Positions 1 to 7,065 of a DNA stretch of 14,391 nt are shown in pieces. The stretch is from Proteiniphilum sp. (GTDB lineage Bacteria > Bacteroidota > Bacteroidia > Bacteroidales > Dysgonomonadaceae). Location of the stretch: contig JAISZV010000019.1 of assembly GCA_031284475.1 (NCBI GenBank), positions 1 through 14,391 of the forward strand. The letters are read 5' to 3'. Positions within the stretch are counted from its first letter, which is position 1. Each line of letters begins with the position of its first letter. The translations under genes and the position numbers were made by a program. Below the pieces are notes generated by a model, which was not told the DNA's origin, made no database searches, and was given only the letters and a program-made list of their open reading frames with translations.

Positions 1-272
1 ATAATCTTTTTTACATAGTGTTTATCTTTCATCTCATCCATTACCTTATTTCAAAAATAATCTTCTTGTTTTTAACCGATTAACAAATACACATAATTCT
101 TGTGGAATAAAAATCCATAAAATATTCTCATTGTATGCTTTACTTTCAGCAGTTCAAGGAATGAGCCTAATATGTTCCGCTCATTTGGCATGATTATCGA
201 TCCTTTATTTTTTGCTTGTGAAGATAAACATAAATTCCCGAATCAGCCAAATGTTTTTGATTTTTTTTAGAT
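1..272. other. AT-rich stretch without a visible gene
   Basis: I looked on both strands and saw no open reading frame, RNA gene or clear repeat. The sequence is strongly AT-rich and ends at the left terminus of the IS30 remnant. It may be the intergenic target of that insertion, or the neighbour gene may lie beyond the window. Confidence 0.5.
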
Positions 273-274
273 GA

Positions 275-297
275 CAGATTCAAGTAACAAATGCAAC
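275..297. repeat. left inverted end of the IS30 remnant
   Basis: The left end contains ATTCAAGTAACAAATGCAAC. It pairs imperfectly with the right end (762-786) and nearly matches 12632-12654, the left end of the second element. The minus-strand transposase stop (280-282) falls inside it. Confidence 0.8.
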
Positions 298-684
298 TTT
301 ACGAAAGAAACTATTCTTAGGTGTATCAAAGTTAAGTTTTTTTCTTGGTCTTCGGTTGATTTTATATTGAATATTTTTGATAAAATCGTCATCATGATTC
401 GCAAATGGCTGTTTTTTAGGAATGTATTATAGTATTAATCCATTAGTATATTTGTTCAATCCTCTTTCCCATGAAGAATAGGGATGCGCAAAATAATAAT
501 CGGCGTACTCTTGCGCCATGCGTGCCGAATAGCCGCGCTTATGGCTGTTACGCTTGAGTTCCCGACTGATAACCGATTTGTCTTTTCCCAACAGTTCGGC
601 TATTTCTTTTTGACTCTTTCCTATCCGGAGTAATATTTCTATTTCGTATCTTTGTTCCCGGGTTAAATGTTTTTTATTTTTCAT
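280..684 (-). pseudogene. IS30-family transposase, internally deleted and with a nonsense codon
   Basis: The reading frame opens at 684 with an intact N-terminal helix-turn-helix typical of IS30 transposases (LTREQRYEIEILL, then KSQKEIAELLGKDKSVISRE, residues 7-42). At about residue 60-63 it jumps straight into the C-terminal part of the catalytic domain (FAHPYSSWERGLNKYTNGLI), which carries the final Glu of the DDE triad. The region holding the two catalytic Asp residues is gone. At 427-429 the frame meets TAA, where the family normally has Arg-Gln-Tyr-(I/F)-P. Reading through it recovers the expected tail (YIPKKQPFANHDDDF, then INRRPRKKLNFDTP, then KVAFVT) up to a TGA at 280-282. It is therefore a dead copy with two lesions. 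The first 85 codons could still make a DNA-binding fragment. The motif comparison is from memory of the family. Confidence 0.9.
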
Positions 685-713
685 TACAACTACAAAGTAA
701 AAACTTTTTTCTC

Positions 714-752
714 AACCTCTGATAAAGGCATGCCCCTATCAGAGGTTTTTTT
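714..752 (+). terminator. hairpin followed by a T-run inside the IS30 remnant
   Basis: AACCTCTGATA (714-724) and TATCAGAGGTT (737-747) form a perfect 11-bp stem. The 12-nt loop contains the palindrome GGCATGCC, and a run of seven T residues (746-752) follows on the plus strand. It looks like an intrinsic terminator for rightward transcripts. The rightward transcripts it would stop come from within or left of the element, opposite in direction to the transposase. It might instead fold in the transposase leader. Confidence 0.6.
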
Positions 753-761
753 CTTACTTCA

Positions 762-786
762 GTTGCATTTATTAATTGAACTTGCG
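762..786. repeat. right inverted end of the IS30 remnant
   Basis: Read on the plus strand it contains GTTGCATTTATTAATTGAAC. It is the counterpart of the left end at 275-297 and closely matches 12781-12804, the right end of the second element. Confidence 0.8.
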
Positions 787-815
787 TAATGGAAACGGAT
801 ATTTTGCAGGCTGTT

Positions 816-1418
816 TCAGGAGCCTTGCAGATAAAAGAAATTTTCTTCGCCGAACCGCATATCGAACCGCCCGTTGGAAAAAGCGACCAGTTCACCGTCA
901 ACGGTTGCTTTGAATGAGAATGTACCTGACAGGACAACGCTTTCCGGTTCCCTGTCTATCGACATATTCTGCGCCCGTTTAATAGTGAATGATCCGTTGA
1001 GTATTTTCAATTCCGTTGGCTGGGTATAGTAGAGTAGGGCGACCGCGCACTCCTCTCCCGACAGATCGAAACTCTTGCCGTTTAAGGAGATAAGGCCGGA
1101 GTAAGAGGAGGGAAGGTATTGCGGCAAGGATACTTTCAGCGTGTAGTCGTCGGAACCCGTCGCTGCGGAAAAAAAGATATGGCACGAGTCGTTTTCCACC
1201 ACTACTTTTGAAGGATCATGGAGCCATTTGGTAGTCAACGGCAATAATCCCCAATAGACCCCGAAGCTGTTGTAACCTTTCTCCGAGTAGATGGGAAGCC
1301 CGGGATTGTCGGCGTCTTCGATAAATACCGAGTTGGAGATACGGTAGTCAAATTCATTCATGCATCCTCCCGCGACGGAGAGGAAAAGGATAACGGAAAA
1401 TAGATGTATATGCTTCAT
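816..1418 (-). CDS. putative lipoprotein, unknown function
   Basis: A 200-residue protein starts with a short lipoprotein-type signal (MKHIHLFSVILFLSVAGGC). The Cys at position 19 is the likely lipidated residue, although the lipobox has Ala at -3 instead of the usual Leu. The rest is rich in beta-strand-like alternation and ends with NGRFDMRFGEENFFYLQGS. I recognise this only as the general style of small Bacteroidota lipoproteins and cannot name a family. The start is 24 bp after the stop of the upstream beta-barrel gene, so the two are almost certainly co-transcribed, and the lipoprotein may be an envelope partner of that barrel. The stop lies about 30 bp from the right end of the IS30 remnant, so the insertion did not break this gene. 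Confidence 0.75.
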   Translation of the reverse strand: MKHIHLFSVILFLSVAGGCMNEFDYRISNSVFIEDADNPGLPIYSEKGYNSFGVYWGLLPLTTKWLHDPSKVVVENDSCHIFFSAATGSDDYTLKVSLPQYLPSSYSGLISLNGKSFDLSGEECAVALLYYTQPTELKILNGSFTIKRAQNMSIDREPESVVLSGTFSFKATVDGELVAFSNGRFDMRFGEENFFYLQGS

Positions 1419-1442
1419 ATCTGTAATTTTTTTAAGCCTGTT

Positions 1443-2225
1443 TTACTTAGGTGTGAAAAAGTTGATGGGGTATGCTATTTTAAACTGGAATCCCGTTAAT
1501 ATAGGAGTAGGAGTAAGCAGGGAAAAATTGTTTTGCGTGAGAAAAAAGGGAAAGGTATTCTCGACTGATAAATTCATCTTGTTGTGGATAACAAACCGTA
1601 TTCCGAAACTGGCATAAGCGTTGGAGGAAAAGTCGGAAGGCGAAGCGCCTATGTCGGCAAGTATTTCATCTTTATGTTTTTCCATCTCTTTTGAAACAAA
1701 GTCGAGTTTCGTGTTCCCATGTATTTTTACCCCGGCCTGTACGCCGCCTTTCACGTAACCCTGCCATCTGCTGCGATGGCCCCACAGCACTACCTCCAAC
1801 TCTAAGGGAACGCTCAAATATCCCAGGGATTCATCGACGCCGTAAATGCGGAAAAGGTCAATCCCCTGGTCGGACGGATGGAACAGGTAAAGGCGGGCGG
1901 AGGAATTTCCCAAAGGCCTGATCCGTTCGTTTATCCTGTTGTACCGCAGTCCCGATGTAATGGCGAACCTTTTGTTGGGCAGGGAAAATTCTGTTTTCAG
2001 CCCCATGTAATGGATTTCCCCGTCTCCTATAACATTCGTGTTTTCGTAATAATTATCGTACTGGGAGTAATAACTGCCGCCGGCTTCACGAAAATCCCAG
2101 CAGTCGTTGATTTTTCCAATCAATGGGGTGATCCCGTATTCAACGCCTATGCGGAACCGGGACGATTGCTGCGCTTCAACAGCAATGAAAGAACAAAGCA
2201 AGAGTAGTAATAGTAAGTATTTCAT
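1443..2225 (-). CDS. outer-membrane beta-barrel protein (PorT-like type), function unknown
   Basis: A 260-residue protein begins with an evident signal peptide (MKYLLLLLLLCSFIAVEA, cleavage likely before QQ). After it come alternating hydrophobic/polar strands with many Tyr, Phe and Gly, such as FRIGVEYGITPLIG, FAITSGLRYNRI, VKGGVQAGVKI and ASFGIRFVI, which suggest a small barrel in the outer membrane. The frame is open up to 2315 with a TTG, but that codon lies within a perfect -7 promoter box (2313-2320), so the ATG at 2225 is the sensible start and leaves a leader of about 80 nt. It is the first gene of a two-gene operon with the lipoprotein at 816-1418. No specific ligand or partner can be read from the sequence. 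Confidence 0.75.
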   Translation of the reverse strand: MKYLLLLLLLCSFIAVEAQQSSRFRIGVEYGITPLIGKINDCWDFREAGGSYYSQYDNYYENTNVIGDGEIHYMGLKTEFSLPNKRFAITSGLRYNRINERIRPLGNSSARLYLFHPSDQGIDLFRIYGVDESLGYLSVPLELEVVLWGHRSRWQGYVKGGVQAGVKIHGNTKLDFVSKEMEKHKDEILADIGASPSDFSSNAYASFGIRFVIHNKMNLSVENTFPFFLTQNNFSLLTPTPILTGFQFKIAYPINFFTPK

Positions 2226-2312
2226 ATCGGTATTTTTTTTATGCCAAAGCCCTGAGTGAGCGCTTGGCTTAACAGAAATATATATTGTTAGAGTGCATTT
2301 TATCGTAAGATG

Positions 2313-2320
2313 CAAAAGTA
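2313..2320 (-). promoter_or_regulatory. -7 promoter box for the beta-barrel/lipoprotein operon
   Basis: The minus strand reads TACTTTTG, a full match to the Bacteroidota TAnnTTTG -7 consensus. A T-rich but imperfect -33 candidate (TTTT) lies about 19 nt upstream. It would start transcription near 2306, about 80 nt before the ATG at 2225. Confidence 0.6.
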
Positions 2321-2646
2321 GAAAAATGTTGCTTGCAATAAAACTAAAAAATGTAAATAATTCTTATTCATGATAGATAAAGGGCGAGGCGTTTTATATC
2401 CGGTTGCATCCGGTTGGGCTAAATCCGTAAATCCGGCAGATAAAATAACCGCCCGTGCAATAGATAAGTTTCACCGGTTTTTTCACTAAAATCCACTCAT
2501 TATTCATTATCTTTGGCTCACAATAATATACTCATGTGTATCGCTAAAATATCATTCGTTATGAAATGAACATTATAACCGTTCTCACGCAGGAACATGA
2601 TCTAAAGCGAGTTTCATGCGATACATTTGAGAATAAATAATTTTGA
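2321..2646. other. intergenic stretch, no intact gene; one possible rightward promoter
   Basis: No coding frame or RNA gene is visible. The only signal is TATCTTTG at 2508-2515 on the plus strand, a full match to the -7 consensus, but without a good -33 element at the right spacing. It would read towards the gene remnant at 2647-2832. Short direct repeats (CCGGTTG, TAAATCCG) around 2400-2435 look incidental. Confidence 0.4.
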
Positions 2647-2832
2647 TACGGTGCGGTCATTGTTTGCGGGTTACTGAATAAAACGGTCAATTATGGGACA
2701 TTTACTTTTGTGATTTTTGACCAGGTTACCAAAGAAATTGTCTTCCAACAGGAACATTCCGGCAAAGCGCGCGGTTTCGGCCTTCGCAATTTCTGGGCAG
2801 GCGCGCTTCTCTCCGCGATGAAGAGGCTTTAG
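2647..2832 (+). pseudogene. 3' remnant of an unrecognised gene
   Basis: The plus-strand frame from 2647 to the TAG at 2830-2832 is open for 61 codons and looks like real protein, especially its second half: FVIFDQVTKEIVFQQEHSG followed by KARGFGLRNFWAGALLSAM and KRL. Codon choice (GGC, CTT CGC, TTC TGG, GCG) resembles the neighbouring true genes. There is no ATG at a sensible place; the frame begins right after a TGA, and the only candidate start is a GTG at 2710. The ending resembles, from memory, C-termini of small Bacteroidota hypothetical proteins with a G-x-R-N-[YF]-W-A-G motif, but I cannot name the family. It ends 5 bp from the convergent DUF5686 gene. I infer that the 5' part was deleted, possibly leaving the promoter-like box at 2508-2515. 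A short active ORF starting at GTG cannot be excluded. Confidence 0.55.
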
Positions 2833-2837
2833 GTACG

Positions 2838-5381
2838 CTAAAATGCAAACCGGAAGCCTATTTTTATCCCCTGTTTTTTTGCTCCGGGCAGGTCGAGGTG
2901 AGTGAACCGGCGGAAGTAATCCACACGGAAAACTTTGAAAATATTCTCCACGCCCACGCTCCCTTCCATATACACATCGCCGCGCATCGGGTGTGCGGCC
3001 TGGGGAAAGACAAACAAGCCATAACTCTTTGCCGGATTGTTTTTGTCCGTCAGGTTGCCGTAGTAACCGCCGAATGTGGCCACTTCGCGCAACTGCAATT
3101 TTTTGAGCAGGGGGATGCGGTTCAGGATCCACCCTTTCAGAAAATAGGTTACATGCAAGGCGACATACTCATCCGATACAAACTCAAACGGTTGCATCAG
3201 GTGAAAACGGTTCTTTTCGATAAAGACGGACGGATTTACTTCCGGGCTTGCAAGCATTGGAAACGGCGTCCGGTTCCATACTTTTCCGGCGGAGAGATAG
3301 CCGTCGACGTGGCCGAACGAAGACAACCAAAACCTATCCGAAACGCTTACCTGTGATTGGTGATAGGCATAGTCGCCGCCCGAAAATCCACGGTAGGCAT
3401 ACTCATGTATCAGTTTCAAACGGATGTTGTCGTTGATGAAATTGATCTTGCCATTGCGTCCTTCCCTGTTCGCGCCGTAATCTTGCATGCCCGGTGCGAA
3501 CGAAATTTCACCGCCCACTTTCGACAGTTTGAAGCCCGGAATTTCCATCAATTCATTTTCATTTACTTGCAGGCGATACTCTAATGCGCCGGCCGGTACG
3601 TCTTTGCTGTGTTTCCACCATGCCGAGATACCCATTCCCGACGGCCAATCGACCGTATAGGCCAATTTGTACCGGTTCTGATAACTCCGGTTGGCGATAC
3701 CGGCTGTGCCGAGCGCCACAAACAGGTTGTCTTTTAGGGCGTCGTTCATTTGCATGCCCAATGAATAGAGGTCGTATTCGGCGGTGAACGAAAGATCGTT
3801 GCGCGGATATTCCCGGAGGTAATTCTGCTTTTGCACGAATGAATAGCTCGCTGTGCCGGAATATTTACACTTTTGGTCTTTGAAACCGTAGGCGCCGTAG
3901 CCCGACAGAAAAATATGCGGATGCAAATGCGCTGTGGTCATTGCGCCGAGCCGGAGACGCTCTCCTTCAATAGGATTACTGCCGTAGAGCGTCCATACCG
4001 GCCCTATGTCGATTTTGCTTTTCTCGCGCCGTTCGTCCGATGTTTTGACGTAGCCGGTGATGATGATCTCAAGGAATTTCTCAAACCCCTTGTATATCCG
4101 CACTTCCTGTAATTCGTCCATCAGCTTGGGCAAGCCGGCCTCCGTTCTTTGCAGCGCTACATGCCGGCGGTTTTGCCAAAACGCTTCATCCCGGTTTTCA
4201 ATGCGCTCTTTGTCCCGGTTCTCCATTTGCCGGTATGAACGAACCTGGTGTGCATACACTTTGGTAAGGAAATCGGTCATGGCGAAATTAGCGTACACGT
4301 CTTCTTTCTCATTTGTCCAAAAGCCGTTTTCCTGCAGGTTGAAATGCTGAATGATCCGCAAATTCTCAAGAAAATTGATATTCAGATTTTGCGGTATGGA
4401 GAGATCGGCGCGCTTGACGGCAAAATTATTGTCGATGGCGATATAGAGATTTCCGTTGAAACTGTAACTCTCAGGGTTAAACGGAAAAAAAGCCATATTC
4501 ACACACCGCATATTGTCGATCATCAGCGTGTCCTGGATAAAGAATTTGTAATAAAGCGTGGCCAATGCCGATGATGTGGGGCTAACGAATTTATTGAGCA
4601 GCACATCTATATTGTCGTCGTAGACGTCCACTTCGTGAAACGCCTGCTCCAAAAAAACATCCATTGCGCCGTCGTTGAATGTCTCTTCCACGCCCACGCT
4701 TCGTTTGGCGATTGTATTTTTTTGCAGATCGCCCGAAATTTCGCCGGTGCGCACGTTCGCCAGCGTTTCGCGCATTGAGAGTGTCAGCACCTGCTTGCCG
4801 GTGAAAACGGATGTATCTAAATGATTCTCGATAAATCCGAAATTCTTTTTCAGAAAACGGTTTTCGAGTTTGAAATTATCCCAGTAAAGCGTCAGTTTTT
4901 CGTATTGTTCGTATTCAATTCCGGGGGCGTTTTTCATTCGGTTTTGCTCTTTGCGCTCAATGACCCGTTGCATGAGTTCCACTGCCGGATTGTTTTTACG
5001 CGAATAGCGCCGGTTGTTGGGCCTCACCACCACTTCGGTCAGTCCGATGGTGGACGGATTGAGCCGGATCCGGATAATCCGGCCTGCGTCGATGCGTTCC
5101 GGCAACGCTTCGGTTTTTGTGTCAAAGCCAATTGATGAGATTGTAATTCTCCTGTTTTCAGGTAAATATTTTATGCTGAAATATCCGTCGATGTCGGTAG
5201 CGGTGCCGATGGTTGTGTTTTCTAATTGCACCGAAGCAAATGAAACCGGCTCGCCGCTTACGCTGTCCGTTACAACACCTTGTATAAAAACGGATTGTTG
5301 AGCCTGCAACGGGAGGAATAGCGCTGAAAAGCAGAAAACCGGGAAAATGAAGTAAAAAATATATGTATGAAGTCTTTTCAA
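2838..5381 (-). CDS. DUF5686-type outer-membrane protein with carboxypeptidase-regulatory-like domain
   Basis: This is an 847-residue envelope protein. From the TTG at 5381 it has a clear signal peptide (MKRLHTYIFYFIF, then PVFCFSALFLPLQA before QQ). A CarboxypepD_reg-like beta-sandwich follows at residues ~31-110 (IQGVVTDSVSGEPVSFASV, TDIDGYFSIKYLP, ISSIGFD, IRLNPSTIGLTEVVVRP). The long remainder has the features of the DUF5686 family: a charged middle region and a C-terminal barrel ending in the aromatic string FRFAF. The protein probably sits in the outer membrane; its substrate is unknown. The frame is also open to a TTG at 5435, but that codon is inside the -7 box TACCTTTG, so transcription would start after it. 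The TTG at 5381, directly followed by Lys-Arg, fits better. No ATG exists near the signal peptide. The gene is divergent from the polyene-type operon, and a functional link is possible but unproven. Confidence 0.8.
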   Translation of the reverse strand: MKRLHTYIFYFIFPVFCFSALFLPLQAQQSVFIQGVVTDSVSGEPVSFASVQLENTTIGTATDIDGYFSIKYLPENRRITISSIGFDTKTEALPERIDAGRIIRIRLNPSTIGLTEVVVRPNNRRYSRKNNPAVELMQRVIERKEQNRMKNAPGIEYEQYEKLTLYWDNFKLENRFLKKNFGFIENHLDTSVFTGKQVLTLSMRETLANVRTGEISGDLQKNTIAKRSVGVEETFNDGAMDVFLEQAFHEVDVYDDNIDVLLNKFVSPTSSALATLYYKFFIQDTLMIDNMRCVNMAFFPFNPESYSFNGNLYIAIDNNFAVKRADLSIPQNLNINFLENLRIIQHFNLQENGFWTNEKEDVYANFAMTDFLTKVYAHQVRSYRQMENRDKERIENRDEAFWQNRRHVALQRTEAGLPKLMDELQEVRIYKGFEKFLEIIITGYVKTSDERREKSKIDIGPVWTLYGSNPIEGERLRLGAMTTAHLHPHIFLSGYGAYGFKDQKCKYSGTASYSFVQKQNYLREYPRNDLSFTAEYDLYSLGMQMNDALKDNLFVALGTAGIANRSYQNRYKLAYTVDWPSGMGISAWWKHSKDVPAGALEYRLQVNENELMEIPGFKLSKVGGEISFAPGMQDYGANREGRNGKINFINDNIRLKLIHEYAYRGFSGGDYAYHQSQVSVSDRFWLSSFGHVDGYLSAGKVWNRTPFPMLASPEVNPSVFIEKNRFHLMQPFEFVSDEYVALHVTYFLKGWILNRIPLLKKLQLREVATFGGYYGNLTDKNNPAKSYGLFVFPQAAHPMRGDVYMEGSVGVENIFKVFRVDYFRRFTHLDLPGAKKQGIKIGFRFAF

Positions 5382-5432
5382 AATTGAACTGGTTTTACAA
5401 AAGCGCGATACCTCGCTTGCACCGCTAAAGTG

Positions 5433-5440
5433 CAAAGGTA
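5433..5440 (-). promoter_or_regulatory. -7 promoter box of the DUF5686 gene
   Basis: The minus strand reads TACCTTTG, a full match to TAnnTTTG. I see no clear TTTG -33 element at 19-21 nt upstream. The expected transcript start near 5426 leaves about 45 nt before the TTG start at 5381 and rules out the upstream TTG at 5435. Confidence 0.55.
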
Positions 5441-5464
5441 CAATTTTCCTTTGTGGAATCGATA

Positions 5465-5496
5465 TTTGGCGTCACAAAAAAAATTGAGTACTTTTG
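5465..5496 (+). promoter_or_regulatory. promoter of the TAL/polyene-type operon
   Basis: TTTG at 5465-5468 and TACTTTTG at 5489-5496 are separated by 20 nt, an exact fit to the Bacteroidota TTTG-N19-21-TAnnTTTG promoter. Transcription would begin around 5503, about 18 nt before the ATG at 5521. The longer frame opening with TTG at 5494 lies within the -7 box and is ruled out. Confidence 0.7.
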
Positions 5497-5520
5497 TGGG
5501 CAATTAGAATTTCTTCATTT

Positions 5521-7065
5521 ATGCAGTTAAAAATTGTCGAAATAACTGAAAAAGGTGTTGATATAGATGAAATTGAGGAATTACTCTTTAGTGGTGCAAA
5601 AGTTGAGGTATCATCAGAATTAAAAGATAGAGTTTCAAAAAGTTTTCATTTTCTACAAGAATTTTCCGTCGATAAAGTAATTTACGGCGTCAATACCGGT
5701 TTCGGGCCAATGGCGCAATATCGTATCAAGGATGAGGAAGTTAATCAGCTTCAATACAACATCATCAGAAGTCACTCCGTGGGCGCAGGGCCTCCCATTG
5801 AGCCTGTTTACGTGAAATCGGCAATTATAGCCCGCCTGTGCACGTTCGTACAAGGCTATTCGGGCGTTCATCCCGACCTGATTCAAACGCTTACCGACTT
5901 TATCAACTTCGATATTTGTCCTTTTGTGCCTGAGCACGGAAGTGTAGGCGCCAGCGGCGACCTGGTGCAGTTGGCGCATATCGCACTCGCATTGATTGGT
6001 GAAGGCGAGGTATTTTACAAGGGCAAACTGCAACCCACTGCCGAGGCGATGACGCAAACCGGCGTCAATCCGTTTGAATTGTGCATCCGCGATGGTTTGG
6101 CGCTCACAAACGGCACGTCTGTGATGACCGGCGTGGGGTTGATAAATCTCATTTTTGCAAAAAGGCTGCTCAATCACGCCCTTGCGGCCTCGGCAATGAT
6201 GAATGAAATAGCCCAATCGTATGACGATTTCCTGTCGCCCGAACTCAACTCCGTCAAGCGGCATGGCGGGCAGGCGGAAACCGCCGCGTTTATGCGTGAA
6301 TGGCTCAAAGACAGTAAATTGCTTCGTAAGCGCGAGAGCGAACTTTACAACGGAACCAAAGCGCCGCATTTTGCGCAAAAAATTCAGCCCTATTACTCGC
6401 TCCGGTGTGTTCCGCAAGTGCTCGGCCCCGTGTGGGACGCTGTGGAAAATGCACGGAAGGCGCTCATAGACGAGTTAAATTCGGTGAGCGACAATCCAAT
6501 CGTAGATTATTCTTCGGGAAGCATTTATCATGGCGGAAATTTTCACGGCGACTACGTTTCCTTTGAAATGGACAAGTTGAAAATTGCCGTAACCAAAATG
6601 ATTATGCTGATGGAACGCCAGCTCAATTACCTGATGCATGATAAAGTGAATGAAATTCTTCCGCCGTTCGTCAATCTCGGCGTACTCGGACTCAACTACG
6701 GAATGCAGGCCATGCAGTTTACTGCAACATCTACCACGGCCGAATGCCAGACGCTTTCTTATCCGATGTATCTGCACAGTATTCCCAATAACAACGACAA
6801 TCAGGATATTGTGAGCATGGGCGCCAACTCGGCGATGCTTGCCAAAACGGTTATCGAAAATGGATTTCAGGTAATGGCGATCCATTATATGGCGATTGTT
6901 CAGGCGATTGACTGTTTGAGAGCGGTAGAGAAATTGTCCCGGAAAAGTCAAGGGATTTATCGTGAGATCAGAAGTTTTTTTCCTGCTTTTGCGGATGATA
7001 AGCCCAGGTACAAAGATATTGGGCGGGTTGTTGAATATCTGAAGGCCAAAAAGATTGTATCATGA
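5521..7065 (+). CDS. aromatic amino acid ammonia-lyase, probably tyrosine ammonia-lyase
   Basis: This 514-residue member of the HAL/PAL/TAL family removes ammonia from an aromatic amino acid using the MIO cofactor. MIO is formed from Ala144-Ser145-Gly146 within EHGSVGASGDLVQLAH. Other family landmarks are Tyr55 in VIYGVNTGFG, LALTNGTSVMTG (~193-204), YYSLRCVPQVLGP (~291-303) and the PNNNDNQDIVSMG segment near 422-434. The sequence strongly resembles, from memory, the flexirubin-linked tyrosine ammonia-lyase of Flavobacterium johnsoniae (IYGVNTGFGPMAQYRIK, LQYNxIRSHS, FHGDYxSxEMDKLKI), and it leads a ketoacyl reductase/synthase/ACP operon. I therefore infer production of 4-coumarate as polyene starter, not histidine degradation; no other hut gene is present. 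It carries Ser84-His85 at the substrate-selectivity site, as histidases also do, so substrate needs an assay. The reductase gene overlaps its stop by 4 bp (ATGA). The first ~145 bp are clearly more AT-rich than the rest. Confidence 0.85.
   Translation: MQLKIVEITEKGVDIDEIEELLFSGAKVEVSSELKDRVSKSFHFLQEFSVDKVIYGVNTGFGPMAQYRIKDEEVNQLQYNIIRSHSVGAGPPIEPVYVKSAIIARLCTFVQGYSGVHPDLIQTLTDFINFDICPFVPEHGSVGASGDLVQLAHIALALIGEGEVFYKGKLQPTAEAMTQTGVNPFELCIRDGLALTNGTSVMTGVGLINLIFAKRLLNHALAASAMMNEIAQSYDDFLSPELNSVKRHGGQAETAAFMREWLKDSKLLRKRESELYNGTKAPHFAQKIQPYYSLRCVPQVLGPVWDAVENARKALIDELNSVSDNPIVDYSSGSIYHGGNFHGDYVSFEMDKLKIAVTKMIMLMERQLNYLMHDKVNEILPPFVNLGVLGLNYGMQAMQFTATSTTAECQTLSYPMYLHSIPNNNDNQDIVSMGANSAMLAKTVIENGFQVMAIHYMAIVQAIDCLRAVEKLSRKSQGIYREIRSFFPAFADDKPRYKDIGRVVEYLKAKKIVS

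Larger units (their letters stand above)
275..786 (-). mobile_element. IS30-family insertion sequence remnant
   Basis: A short element of about 510 bp is bounded by imperfect inverted ends at 275-297 and 762-786; both contain the outward-in core AAATGCAAC. Between them, on the minus strand, is a broken IS30 transposase (280-684) whose natural stop codon lies inside the left end, as is usual in this family. Intact IS30 elements are about 1.0-1.2 kb, so roughly half is missing. A hairpin at 714-752 sits between the transposase start and the right end. Exact outer boundaries and the 2-3 bp target duplication cannot be fixed by eye. The right end lies about 30 bp past the stop of the neighbouring lipoprotein gene. 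Confidence 0.85.

Noticed and set aside
2226..2315. 30-residue extension of the beta-barrel protein
   Set aside because: It begins with a TTG inside the -7 box at 2313-2320 and would bury the signal peptide.
2703..2710. Perfect TAnnTTTG box (TACTTTTG) on the plus strand
   Set aside because: It lies within the protein-like gene remnant, has no -33 partner that I can see, and no gene follows on that strand, so it is probably coincidence.
2671..3132. 153-residue minus-strand frame overlapping the end of the DUF5686 gene
   Set aside because: It overlaps the C-terminal barrel of a well-supported gene on the same strand and its translation is Arg/Pro-rich and unlike a folded protein.
5494..5520. 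N-terminal extension of the ammonia-lyase from a TTG
   Set aside because: The TTG is part of the -7 promoter box TACTTTTG, so it would not be in the transcript; the ATG at 5521 gives the expected family N-terminus.
5653..6417. 254-residue minus-strand open frame opposite the ammonia-lyase
   Set aside because: It lies wholly inside a gene with intact catalytic motifs on the other strand, and its translation shows no recognisable domain. The frame is open because of codon bias of the real gene.
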